Part shown: positions 1-6,561 of the stretch, in pieces
Layout: every line of letters begins with the position of its first letter
Numbering within the stretch: position 1 is the stretch's first letter
Assembly: GCA_002746365.1 (NCBI GenBank)
Contig: NVWZ01000007.1
Span: 7,748 to 20,879 of the forward strand
DNA: 13,132 nucleotides
Reading direction: 5' to 3'
DNA from: Thiotrichaceae bacterium
Lineage (GTDB): Bacteria > Pseudomonadota > Gammaproteobacteria > SZUA-229
Program-made: the position numbers and the translations under genes
Notes under the pieces: generated by a model
The model's database searches: none
Told to the model about the DNA's origin: nothing
The model's input: only the letters and a program-made list of their open reading frames with translations

Positions 1-450
1 ATCACCAGAAGGCGTGTCTATTTTGGGTAAGGGTGTACGGCTTCTACCCATAGCAATAAAACCACGAGATACAAGTATTGCTTTTGTAGCCGTCAACTTT
101 ACCGGTGTAAAAACATGATAACCCACTCGTCCTTTAAACGTTTTGTTATCAAGAAAAAAGCTATGTTCAAGATCAAACTCACCAGTGAATTGTACCGGTA
201 AATATCGACGATCATCTGTCGATTGCGGCAATTCATCAAGGGTGCTTGCCGACAAATTTTTACGCTCAGTTATCTTTTGTTGTAAAGTATGTTTAAATTC
301 TGCGCGATCAAGTTGCCAGAATCCCAACGATATCATGATGTATAAAAAGGCCACCGTTATCAGGCTGCTAAATACGCCAGGATTAAAATGGTAAGAACTT
401 ATATGAATCGATATTATTCGATACTGTCTTACTGCCTTTATGATATTCAC
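1..450 (-). CDS. SURF1 family cytochrome oxidase assembly protein (partial, C-terminus beyond window)
   Basis: SURF1/Shy1 proteins are inner-membrane factors that help insert heme a into subunit I of cytochrome c oxidase. The visible 150 codons contain the family hallmarks: a first membrane segment (about residues 28-45) running into LGFWQLDRAEFK (42-53), then FLDNKTFKGRVGYHVFTPV (99-117) and VSRGFI (128-132), equivalent to the usual V.RGW segment. The second membrane helix and C-terminus lie off the left edge. The GTG at 448-450 is the best start because an in-frame stop lies about 10 codons upstream and the next ATG is inside the membrane helix. No good Shine-Dalgarno sequence precedes it, so the start is uncertain. 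The gene follows ctaE on the same strand, separated by an opposite-strand DUF2909 gene, which fits the usual gammaproteobacterial oxidase cluster. Family assignment is confident; the start is not. Confidence 0.88.
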   Translation of the reverse strand, partial: MNIIKAVRQYRIISIHISSYHFNPGVFSSLITVAFLYIMISLGFWQLDRAEFKHTLQQKITERKNLSASTLDELPQSTDDRRYLPVQFTGEFDLEHSFFLDNKTFKGRVGYHVFTPVKLTATKAILVSRGFIAMGRSRTPLPKIDTPSGD

Positions 451-489
451 TGGCTGAATAATATAAATAGAGATTTATCGAGGTAACCC

Positions 490-696
490 ATGATATTTAA
501 AATAGTCATTCTGAGCTTATTACTTATTGTTCTGATAAGCCTTGGCTCGGCACTGGTCGCAATGACAAAAGGCGACAAGTCAGACAAAATGTTAAACGCC
601 TTAACCTGGCGCATTGGCTTATCAGTCACTATTTTCATCCTGCTCTTAATAGGACAGGCCACGGGGTTGATTACACCCCATGGCCTGTTGTCTTAG
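490..696 (+). CDS. DUF2909 twin-transmembrane small protein
   Basis: A 68-residue membrane protein with two predicted helices (about residues 3-25 and 41-61) joined by a short polar loop (AMTKGDKSDKMLNALTWRIG) with a basic, hydrophilic centre. This matches the DUF2909 'twin transmembrane' family, which is typically encoded beside gammaproteobacterial cytochrome c oxidase genes; its biochemical role is unknown. The ATG at 490 has a GAGG ribosome-binding site about 6 bases upstream. The gene is antisense to and nested between ctaE and SURF1, leaving only 39 bases to the SURF1 start. An oxidase assembly or stability role is inferred from context only. The minus-strand open frame over the same DNA (447-662) is judged a shadow. 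Confidence 0.82.
   Translation: MIFKIVILSLLLIVLISLGSALVAMTKGDKSDKMLNALTWRIGLSVTIFILLLIGQATGLITPHGLLS
655..687 (+). terminator. GC-rich stem-loop at the 3' end of the DUF2909 gene
   Basis: Arms CAGGCCA (655-661) and TGGCCTG (681-687), then GGGGT (663-667) and ACCCC (675-679), form a 12-bp stem with a single C/A mismatch and a 7-base loop. TTGTCTT follows. It lies inside the last codons of the DUF2909 gene, so it may stabilise the transcript or end it. The U-tract is poor. Confidence 0.4.
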
Positions 697-698
697 AC

Positions 699-734
699 GC
701 AGTGAATAGTTATTATTTCTAAACTATTCACTGC
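699..734. terminator. Bidirectional hairpin between convergent DUF2909 and ctaE
   Basis: GCAGTGAATAGTT (699-711) and its exact complement AACTATTCACTGC (722-734) form a perfect 13-bp stem with a 10-base A+T loop, in the gap between two converging genes. A third partial copy, CTATTCACT, lies at 745-753. The position suggests a shared terminator. There is no long T-run on either side, so efficiency is uncertain and read-through into SURF1 is possible. Confidence 0.55.
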
Positions 735-757
735 TCACTATTATCTATTCACTACTA

Positions 758-1636
758 TTAAAGCCAGTAAACGAATATAAACAGACCTAACCAGACCACA
801 TCCACAAAGTGCCAGTACCAGGCAACCGCTTCGAAGGCGAAGTGTTTATCTGCTGTAAAGTGACCTTTGATAGAACGAATCAGCATAATAAACAGCATGA
901 TTGTACCCATGGTTACGTGGAAGCCATGGAAACCAGTCAACAGAAAGAAGGTGCTACCGTAGATTCCCGACCCCATTGTTAGACCTAACTCACTATAAGC
1001 GTAAATATACTCTTCAGCTTGCAGAACAAGGAAAATACAACCTAACAATACCGTAATAGCCAACCAGATGATTAGCGGCTTTTGCTTATTAGCACGTAAA
1101 GCGTGGTGAGCGAAGGTTAATGTTACAGAAGAGGTTAGTAGAATCGCTGTATTCCATGCGGGCAAGCCCATTGCTGGAATGATATCAGTCTGGGCAACAT
1201 ATTTTACATTATCAGGGTTAGTCATAATGGGCCATACCGCTTCAAATGCAGGCCATAATAACTCATGCGTCATAGCATTATTACTACTACCGCCTAACCA
1301 CTCCATCGCAATGATACGGACGTAGAAGAGGGCACCGAAGAAGGCAGCAAAGAACATAACTTCAGAAAAGATGAACCACAACATGCCAATACGGAATGAT
1401 CTATCAACCTGAGGGTTGTAACAATCAGCCATCGATTCTTTGATAACCGCACCAAACCATCCGAAGAATAGATAAGCGATCATTAAGAAACCGACAGGTA
1501 ATATCAGGTTGATTTCATTAGCATGGATTGAAGTAACCGCACCAATAACCGTAGTGGTTAATGCAATTGTACCTACGATAGGCCATTTGCTTGGTTCTGG
1601 TATAAAATATACATCATGGTTTGTGCTTGATGACAT
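758..1636 (-). CDS. ctaE: Cytochrome c oxidase subunit III
   Basis: Subunit III (coxC/ctaE) of the aa3-type oxidase, an integral inner-membrane protein that stabilises the subunit I active site and its proton supply. The 292 residues give about seven helices (roughly 18-38, 43-63, 82-106, 162-182, 187-207, 226-254, 268-290). Family motifs are present: conserved glutamate in FSEVMFF (E92), GFHGFHVT (235-241) and the C-terminal WYWHFVDVVWL (273-283). The length is normal for the bacterial seven-helix form. The ATG at 1634-1636 has AGGAAAT upstream. Only 20 bases separate it from the ctaG stop, so it is cotranscribed with ctaC-ctaD-ctaG. Confidence 0.97.
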   Translation of the reverse strand: MSSSTNHDVYFIPEPSKWPIVGTIALTTTVIGAVTSIHANEINLILPVGFLMIAYLFFGWFGAVIKESMADCYNPQVDRSFRIGMLWFIFSEVMFFAAFFGALFYVRIIAMEWLGGSSNNAMTHELLWPAFEAVWPIMTNPDNVKYVAQTDIIPAMGLPAWNTAILLTSSVTLTFAHHALRANKQKPLIIWLAITVLLGCIFLVLQAEEYIYAYSELGLTMGSGIYGSTFFLLTGFHGFHVTMGTIMLFIMLIRSIKGHFTADKHFAFEAVAWYWHFVDVVWLGLFIFVYWL

Positions 1637-1656
1637 AGTTCTATTTCCTAGTTTTT

Positions 1657-2256
1657 TTAATGTTGTGTCAAAGGTGTGCTTAACGCAATTGAAACGCTGC
1701 CTGCTGGACTGGCCTCAACTGATGCTTTCGCGTCCTCTGATCCTGGTTTTATAAAAAATGTATATGACAGTGTTATCTCACGCACATCCTCATCGATTGC
1801 AGGATCAACAATAAACACCACTGGCATTACTTTCTCTTCGCCGGCTTTTAAAACCTGTTCAGTAAAACAGAAACATTCTGTTTTCATAAAATAGGATGCA
1901 GCTTGCCCCGGACTTACGCTGGGGACAGCATTACCGATTATATCTCTATCAGATGTGTTTTTGGCCACATACACAACCTTGGCTACTTCACCTGGATGCA
2001 CTCTAAGTGCAGTCGTCAATGGTTTAAATTCCCATGGCATGTTTGCATTTAAATTTGCCAAAAACTCAACTTTTATTTCTCTGCTGGTGTCAACTTGCAT
2101 CTGTTCTTCAGAAACATATTGAACACCTGTTTTACCGTTTAGTCCGGTGACTTCGCAGAGTACATCATATAATGGAACCAGAGCAAAGCCGAAGCCAAAC
2201 ATGCCGACAACTACGAACATCAAGTTTTTCACAACTTTTTTATCGTCTTTATTCAT
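1657..2256 (-). CDS. ctaG: Cytochrome c oxidase assembly protein CtaG (Cox11 family)
   Basis: Cox11/CtaG is a membrane-anchored copper chaperone that delivers copper to the CuB centre of subunit I. The 199-residue protein has a short N-terminal cytoplasmic stretch, one membrane helix (about 11-32), the conserved PLYDVLCEVTGLNGKT segment (28-43, with Cys34), and a periplasmic immunoglobulin-like domain. That domain carries the copper-binding CFCF motif (128-131) followed by PVVFIVDP (145-152) and LSYTFF (163-168). Length and motif order are standard. The ATG at 2254-2256 is preceded by a GAG-containing weak Shine-Dalgarno. It sits between ctaD and ctaE, as usual. The C-terminal tail after residue 170 is low-complexity, rich in Ala and Ser, and probably disordered. 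Confidence 0.97.
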   Translation of the reverse strand: MNKDDKKVVKNLMFVVVGMFGFGFALVPLYDVLCEVTGLNGKTGVQYVSEEQMQVDTSREIKVEFLANLNANMPWEFKPLTTALRVHPGEVAKVVYVAKNTSDRDIIGNAVPSVSPGQAASYFMKTECFCFTEQVLKAGEEKVMPVVFIVDPAIDEDVREITLSYTFFIKPGSEDAKASVEASPAGSVSIALSTPLTQH

Positions 2257-2286
2257 CTCTACTCAGTATTTTATAGAAGTAATTTA

Positions 2287-2326
2287 TTGAAGCGGGTTGA
2301 CTGCTTTTGGCAGTAACCCGCTTCAA
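2287..2326 (-). terminator. Intercistronic stem-loop between ctaD and ctaG
   Basis: The arms 2287-2304 and 2310-2326 pair over 17 bases with one bulged base (G2299) and a 5-base loop, covering GAAGCGGGTT and AACCCGCTTC. It lies immediately downstream of the ctaD stop on the minus-strand transcript. Only a weak AT-rich tract follows, so it more likely sets partial read-through or protects the ctaCD message from 3' decay than fully terminates. Downstream ctaG and ctaE still need expression. Confidence 0.55.
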
Positions 2327-2333
2327 AAGCCCT

Positions 2334-3932
2334 TTACTTAACAGTAGGCGGTGTTGTAAAGCTATGGAATGGAGCAGGCGAGGGTAATGTCCACTCTAAA
2401 CCTTCAGCGCCTTCCCATACCTGATCCGTTGCTTTCTCTGTATTTTTACCACGAATCGTCTTGATTACGTTGTAAAGCAGAATCAGCTGTGAGAAACCGA
2501 AGATAAAGGCACCGATAGATGCTATCTGGTTAAATTCAGCAAACTGCATGTTGTAGTCAGGAATACGACGCGGCATACCTGCTAGACCGACAAAGTGCAT
2601 AGGGAAGAACAATATGTTTACAGATATTGTTGAAACCCAGAAGTGCCATTTACCCAAACTTTCATCATACATGTTGCCCGTCCACTTTGGTAGCCAGTAG
2701 TAGACGCCAGCGAAGATACCATACAGCGCACCTGTGACTAATACATAGTGGAAATGAGCGACCACGAAGTAGGTATCATGGTACTGGAAGTCGGCAGGCA
2801 CGATTGACAACATCAGACCTGAGAAACCACCGATAGTGAACAGGAAGATAAATGCGATAGCAAACAACATGGGGGTTTCAAAGGTTAGAGAACCTTGCCA
2901 CATGGTGCTTACCCAGTTAAATACTTTCACACCTGTTGGCACCGCTATCAGCATGGTTGCATACATAAAGAACAACTCAGTCGCTACAGGCATACCCGTT
3001 GTGAACATGTGATGCGCCCATACGATGAACGAAAGAAAAGCGATTGAAGAAGTTGCATATACCATTGAAGAGTAACCAAAGATTTTCTTACGTGAGAATG
3101 TAGGAACAATCTGAGAGATAATGCCGAATGCAGGCAGAATCATAATGTACACTTCAGGATGACCGAAGAACCAGAAAATGTGCTGGAATAATACGGGATC
3201 GCCGCCACCAGCCGCATCAAAGAAGCTGGTACCGAAGTTACGGTCAGTCAGCATCATGGTTACCACACCAGCCAATATAGGCATTACAGCGATAAGTAAG
3301 TAAGCCGTAATAAACCATGTCCATACGAAGATAGGCATCTTCATGTATGTCATGCCAGGCGCACGCATATTGATGATAGTCGCAATAATGTTAATCGCAC
3401 CCATAATAGATGAGATACCCATCATATGGACCGAGAAGATGAAGTAATCCGTACTGTCCGGACCATAAGTCGTAGAAAGCGGTGCGTAGAAAGTCCAGCC
3501 AAAGTTTGGCGCAGAACCCATACCCATTATGCTCATTATAAGACTTGCAATCAATATACCAAAAGCACCCGGTAGCAACCAGAAACTCCAGTTGTTCATC
3601 CGTGGCAGCGCCATATCCGGTGCACCAATCATTAACGGTACCATCCAGTTAGCCAGACCCACGAATGCCGGCATAATGACGCCAAACACCATAATCAGAC
3701 CATGAAGAGTCGTTAATTGATTGAAAAACTCAGGTTCTACAAATTGCAGACCCGGCTCAAATAATTCAGCACGAATAACCAGCGCTAAGGCACCACCAAT
3801 AAATAACATGGTAAAACTGAACCATAGGTACATGGTTCCAATGTCTTTATGGTTGGTACTAAATAACCAACGGCCTATACCGGTTGGTTTGTGGTCATGA
3901 TCATCGTGATGTTCTTCGATAACAGCGCTCAT
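2334..3932 (-). CDS. ctaD: Cytochrome c oxidase subunit I (aa3-type, A family)
   Basis: The catalytic subunit reduces O2 to water at the heme a3-CuB centre and pumps protons across the inner membrane. The 532 residues give about twelve helices. Visible residues are: heme a ligands H77 (TTLHG) and H395; heme a3 ligand H393 (VAHFHYV); CuB ligands H258, H307 and H308; cross-linked Y262 with E260 in GHPEVY; D-channel entrance D106 (IGAPDMALPR); and K-channel K336 (PTGVKVFNW). The HPEVY glutamate marks it as A-family (A1) and nothing essential is missing. The N-terminus is rich in His and Asp (residues 6-14). The ATG at 3930-3932 has GAGG upstream. It lies 64 bases downstream of ctaC and 77 bases upstream of ctaG. 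Confidence 0.98.
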   Translation of the reverse strand: MSAVIEEHHDDHDHKPTGIGRWLFSTNHKDIGTMYLWFSFTMLFIGGALALVIRAELFEPGLQFVEPEFFNQLTTLHGLIMVFGVIMPAFVGLANWMVPLMIGAPDMALPRMNNWSFWLLPGAFGILIASLIMSIMGMGSAPNFGWTFYAPLSTTYGPDSTDYFIFSVHMMGISSIMGAINIIATIINMRAPGMTYMKMPIFVWTWFITAYLLIAVMPILAGVVTMMLTDRNFGTSFFDAAGGGDPVLFQHIFWFFGHPEVYIMILPAFGIISQIVPTFSRKKIFGYSSMVYATSSIAFLSFIVWAHHMFTTGMPVATELFFMYATMLIAVPTGVKVFNWVSTMWQGSLTFETPMLFAIAFIFLFTIGGFSGLMLSIVPADFQYHDTYFVVAHFHYVLVTGALYGIFAGVYYWLPKWTGNMYDESLGKWHFWVSTISVNILFFPMHFVGLAGMPRRIPDYNMQFAEFNQIASIGAFIFGFSQLILLYNVIKTIRGKNTEKATDQVWEGAEGLEWTLPSPAPFHSFTTPPTVK

Positions 3933-3996
3933 AAATGCCTCGTTTATCTAAATATATCTATTATTATTTAATATGGTTATGTATTAAAGTGTAGCT

Positions 3997-5121
3997 TTAC
4001 CTGGCCGCCTTTATGGCAGCAGGTTGTACGATGTCACCGGTATCATTACCCCAGGCATTACGCTCATAAGTAACAAGTGCAGCCAGATCAGCATCGTTTA
4101 ACTGCGCACCAAATGCCTGCATCGCTGTACCTGAAACACCGTTTACAACAACATCAATGTGCTTAGCAACGTCGCCAGTAATAACTGGAGTACCTATAAG
4201 ACCAGGGAATACATTAGGTATACCCGCACCATTAGCCTGATGACAGGCTGCACAGTTAGTGGCGTACACAGACTTACCGTGATCCATCAGCTCAGCTTTA
4301 GTCCAGGTTTTGTTTGAACTTGCTTTTGCAGCAGCGGCAGATTCCATCTTGCTAGCAATCCATTTTTCGTAATCAGCTTCTGATACAACTTCAACAACGA
4401 TAGGCATGAAACCGTGATTAGTACCACATAACTCAGCACACTGGCCGCGATAAGTGCCAATCTGGTCAGTTTTAAACCAGCTCTCATTGATATAACCCGG
4501 TATAGCATCTTTCTTAACGCCAAAATCTGGAATCCACCAGGCGTGAATAACGTCAGCAGATGTAAACAACAAACGAATTTTCTGGTTCACAGGGACCACG
4601 ACGTGATTATCAACTTCTAACAGGTAATTAATATTTTTAGTCGCTTTATTCTGAATTTCTTCCATAGGTGTAGTCATGTTACTGAAGAAATTAATGTCTT
4701 TAGCATTTTCACCAACATTGTAGTCGTAATGCCATTTCCACTGGTAACCTGTAACCTTGATCGACATATCTGAGTTAGATGTATCTTCCATAGCCAACAA
4801 CGCGGTAGTGGCAGGTACGGCCATAAAGCCAAGGATGATGAATGGAATCACCGTCCAAACGATTTCTACCGTTAGGTTATCGTCAAATTTCGCCGCTTTA
4901 TAGCCGCGAGATTTACGATGCACTATGATTGAATAAATCATCACACCAAAAACGATAACGCCGATAACGACACATATCCACATAACCAAGGTATGTATTT
5001 CATACGCACCTTGACTAACTGAGGTGACACCTGGACGAAGATCCAGTACGTACTCAGCCCAAGATTGCATGCTCACGAGCATTAAACCTATAAAGCTGGC
5101 AACACGGATTGCTGCACTCAT
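3997..5121 (-). CDS. ctaC: Cytochrome c oxidase subunit II with fused C-terminal cytochrome c domain
   Basis: Subunit II accepts electrons through its CuA centre and passes them to heme a. The 374 residues comprise a signal peptide (about 1-22, SWA/EYV cleavage), two membrane helices (about 44-66 and 86-110) and a periplasmic cupredoxin domain. That domain has YQWKWHY (126-132) and a full CuA ligand set: H193, C228, E230, C232, H236 and M239. A linker rich in Ala and Lys leads to a class I cytochrome c domain with CAACH (290-294) and a probable axial methionine M334. The fusion is of the caa3 kind and suggests that electrons arrive through the covalently attached heme c. The ATG at 5119-5121 has AGGAGA at ideal spacing. 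It is the first gene of the oxidase operon. Confidence 0.98.
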   Translation of the reverse strand: MSAAIRVASFIGLMLVSMQSWAEYVLDLRPGVTSVSQGAYEIHTLVMWICVVIGVIVFGVMIYSIIVHRKSRGYKAAKFDDNLTVEIVWTVIPFIILGFMAVPATTALLAMEDTSNSDMSIKVTGYQWKWHYDYNVGENAKDINFFSNMTTPMEEIQNKATKNINYLLEVDNHVVVPVNQKIRLLFTSADVIHAWWIPDFGVKKDAIPGYINESWFKTDQIGTYRGQCAELCGTNHGFMPIVVEVVSEADYEKWIASKMESAAAAKASSNKTWTKAELMDHGKSVYATNCAACHQANGAGIPNVFPGLIGTPVITGDVAKHIDVVVNGVSGTAMQAFGAQLNDADLAALVTYERNAWGNDTGDIVQPAAIKAAR

Positions 5122-5340
5122 GTTTTCTCCTGACTATTTTTATAGTAGTTTTTTGAATTCTTTTATCACTTTCAGGTCATAAGACGTTGGTTAAACGTTA
5201 AAATTTCCTGTAAGAGTCGGCGCGTATGTTACGTTTTATAACATCGATATACAATAGTCGCCCGTCGAAAAATGTGTGAATTAACACAGTTATTTTAAAA
5301 ACAGGGTCAATAACCGAAATATAATCATACTCTTATATAG

Positions 5341-5370
5341 ATTTGGCCAAATTTATGACAGTTATGTCAT
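5341..5370. promoter_or_regulatory. Twin dyad, candidate operator for the oxidase operon
   Basis: A perfect 12-bp palindrome (ATTTGGCCAAAT, 5341-5352) is followed two bases later by a perfect 6+4+6 inverted repeat (ATGACA/TGTCAT, 5355-5370). Both overlap the candidate minus-strand promoter of ctaC. The pattern does not match the FNR/ANR box TTGAT-N4-ATCAA, and I do not recognise the regulator. Confidence 0.35.
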
Positions 5371-5405
5371 GTTAATTCTTGGTGTAGCATTCATAAGATA
5401 AAATC

Positions 5406-5434
5406 TTGCTGATTCTTTACTCAGTACATATATA
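5406..5434 (+). promoter_or_regulatory. Candidate sigma70 promoter for the 118-aa gene
   Basis: TTGCTG (5406-5411) and TATATA (5429-5434) are spaced by exactly 17 bases, giving a leader of about 90 bases before the ATG at 5532. The match to consensus is moderate (3 of 6 and 4 of 6), so this is tentative. Confidence 0.3.
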
Positions 5435-5531
5435 GAATACTTTGAGGTAAGAGTCTGTAAATGGTTATAGAGGGTGAAAGGGCTGGAAAATATCTGTAAG
5501 ATACGTCGCTTGTTGACAGAGTGCGATTTTA

Positions 5532-5888
5532 ATGACACAAAAAATAGAAAAATATTTAGGGCAAATAATCAATGCCTTCTATGAGTTGCGCGGTATTGCT
5601 GAATTCCAGCTCATAGAAACCGATTATGAAAAACATGCTGAAACCATTCAGCTATTGCAAGGATATTATCCCGATGGGGTAATGGCGTGTGTATCACAGG
5701 ACGAAAAAGAATATCTATTTACCATATCTGAGATTCCAGATTCACCGGAAACCTATTATTTAGCCGTTATGCACGAACCTGAACGATTCATTTCAAGATG
5801 GCAACGTACAGATGGACCCGATGAAGAGACCAGCCAGTGGGAAATGCTCGAATACGAATCCAATTTTGGTATTAAATCTACCAGTTAA
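5532..5888 (+). CDS. Hypothetical acidic protein, 118 aa
   Basis: I do not recognise this protein. It is a soluble, acidic polypeptide with no signal peptide or membrane helix. An N-terminal amphipathic helix (about 1-22) precedes alternating segments that look like an alpha/beta fold, including QLIETDYEKHAETIQLLQG (26-44), a strand-like GVMACVSQ, and YYLAVMHEPERFISRWQR (75-92). The C-terminus is rich in Glu and Ser. The ATG at 5532 is the first possible start: an in-frame TGA lies about five codons upstream, and no clear Shine-Dalgarno is visible. It is divergent from ctaC and next to a dif-like site. Codon use and amino acid composition look like those of a real protein, but no function can be assigned. 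Confidence 0.65.
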   Translation: MTQKIEKYLGQIINAFYELRGIAEFQLIETDYEKHAETIQLLQGYYPDGVMACVSQDEKEYLFTISEIPDSPETYYLAVMHEPERFISRWQRTDGPDEETSQWEMLEYESNFGIKSTS

Positions 5889-5949
5889 ACTTTAAACAAG
5901 AGGGAAACCTTTAAATAGATCACTTCTTAAGATTATATGTATTTCGTCT

Positions 5950-5977
5950 ATTTAACATAATATACATTATGCGGAAT
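5950..5977 (-). other. dif: dif-like XerCD chromosome dimer resolution site
   Basis: Read on the minus strand, the 28 bases match E. coli dif (from memory) at 25 positions. The XerD-type arm TTATGTTAAAT (5950-5960) and the central hexamer TGTATA (5961-5966) are identical. The XerC-type arm (5967-5977) ends in the conserved CGCATAA and differs at three outer bases (positions 1, 2 and 4). XerC and XerD recombine sister chromosomes here to resolve dimers, and FtsK activates the reaction at the septum. The site is intergenic, 61 bases after the 118-aa gene. It places the window near the replication terminus, unless it is a copy carried by an element that integrates through Xer. Confidence 0.88.
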
Positions 5978-5987
5978 CAATGTGTAT

Positions 5988-6161
5988 TCAATACGACGCA
6001 CCAACGGCTAACTCAATATTGGTTTTAGATTTTAAAAAAAAGCCAGGGACGCTTTGCGGGAATTCAATCTCGGGTTGTTGAGCCTTAATAACTTGAAATG
6101 CGTTCGTGTAATTACAGAGCACATCATCAATATCTATAGGTAGTATTTTTTGTGTTGGCAT
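5988..6161 (-). pseudogene. N-terminal remnant of a 5'(3')-deoxyribonucleotidase (NT5C-like HAD)
   Basis: A 57-codon frame begins ATG (6159-6161) and ends TGA (5988-5990). Residues 5-20 (KILPIDIDDVLCNYTN) match the HAD motif I region DxDxVL seen in cytosolic 5'(3')-deoxyribonucleotidases. Residues 30-43 (PEIEFPQSVPGFFL) match the conserved PQ...GFF segment that follows in that family. Homology then dissolves and the frame stops 11 bases from the dif-like site. A full enzyme is about 170-200 residues, so most of the protein is missing and it cannot be active. No Shine-Dalgarno was seen. The family call rests on motif memory and should be searched. Confidence 0.6.
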
Positions 6162-6209
6162 ATCAGTTAATTCAACAAAGGATTATTTGATGCTCCTAGA
6201 AATGATAAA

Positions 6210-6233
6210 ACCGCACAACTTTCGCTATGCGGT
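6210..6233 (-). terminator. Candidate intrinsic terminator downstream of the propeller lipoprotein
   Basis: On the minus strand ACCGCA (6233-6228) pairs with TGCGGT (6215-6210), with a 12-base loop and TTTATCATT immediately after. It lies about 330 bases beyond the lipoprotein stop and just before the nucleotidase remnant. It could end that transcript. The stem is short. Confidence 0.4.
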
Positions 6234-6561
6234 CTGTCTCCCTTATGCAAAATAACAGGGAGAGTAGTAGCTAAAATTGTTTCTGTTAAACAACCTGTTG
6301 TCAAATTGCACACCCCTACTCCATTGGACATTAAATAATCAGCTGTTGCATGTCAGCTCCAGGGATTAACTACATCACTGCTATATGTGACATTCGGGAT
6401 GGGTTAAATGTTAATCCTGCATAACCTTTTTTCAAATATCGGTCTTATTAATCTGACTTGGCGCACTACCTCGTTTGACGTAGCCAGGATTAAGCTCGCA
6501 GCTCACTCTGCACTTGCTCATATCAATTTAACGCAACCCATAATAAAAGCGCTGTTTTGTG

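Larger units (their letters stand above)
5122..5531. promoter_or_regulatory. Divergent control region between ctaC and the 118-aa gene
   Basis: This A+T-rich 410-base gap contains no credible gene. It must hold the oxidase operon promoter (minus strand) and probably that of the downstream plus-strand gene. Two dyads stand out: the 12-bp palindrome ATTTGGCCAAAT (5341-5352) and ATGACA-N4-TGTCAT (5355-5370). A possible minus-strand promoter has a CTGTCA -35 (5361-5356), a 16-base spacer that contains the palindrome, and a TATATA -10 (5339-5334). It would give a leader of about 200 bases. A plus-strand candidate is listed separately. The promoter elements are weak matches read by eye. Confidence 0.4.
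5978..6561. other. Gene-poor region right of dif
   Basis: Apart from the nucleotidase remnant (5988-6161) and the hairpin at 6210-6233, I see no gene here. Short inverted repeats are present: TCTCCC (6237-6242) with GGGAGA (6258-6263), and GGATTAAC (6363-6370) with GTTAATCC (6410-6417). A further related AGGATTAA lies near 6486. They look like debris of a dispersed repeat or a lost gene. No RNA gene was recognised. Confidence 0.4.

Noticed and set aside
143..394. Plus-strand 83-codon open frame
   Set aside because: It is antisense to the SURF1 coding sequence, whose motifs are clear.
1509..1894. Plus-strand open frames across ctaE and ctaG
   Set aside because: They are antisense to well-conserved oxidase genes and have no recognisable protein features.
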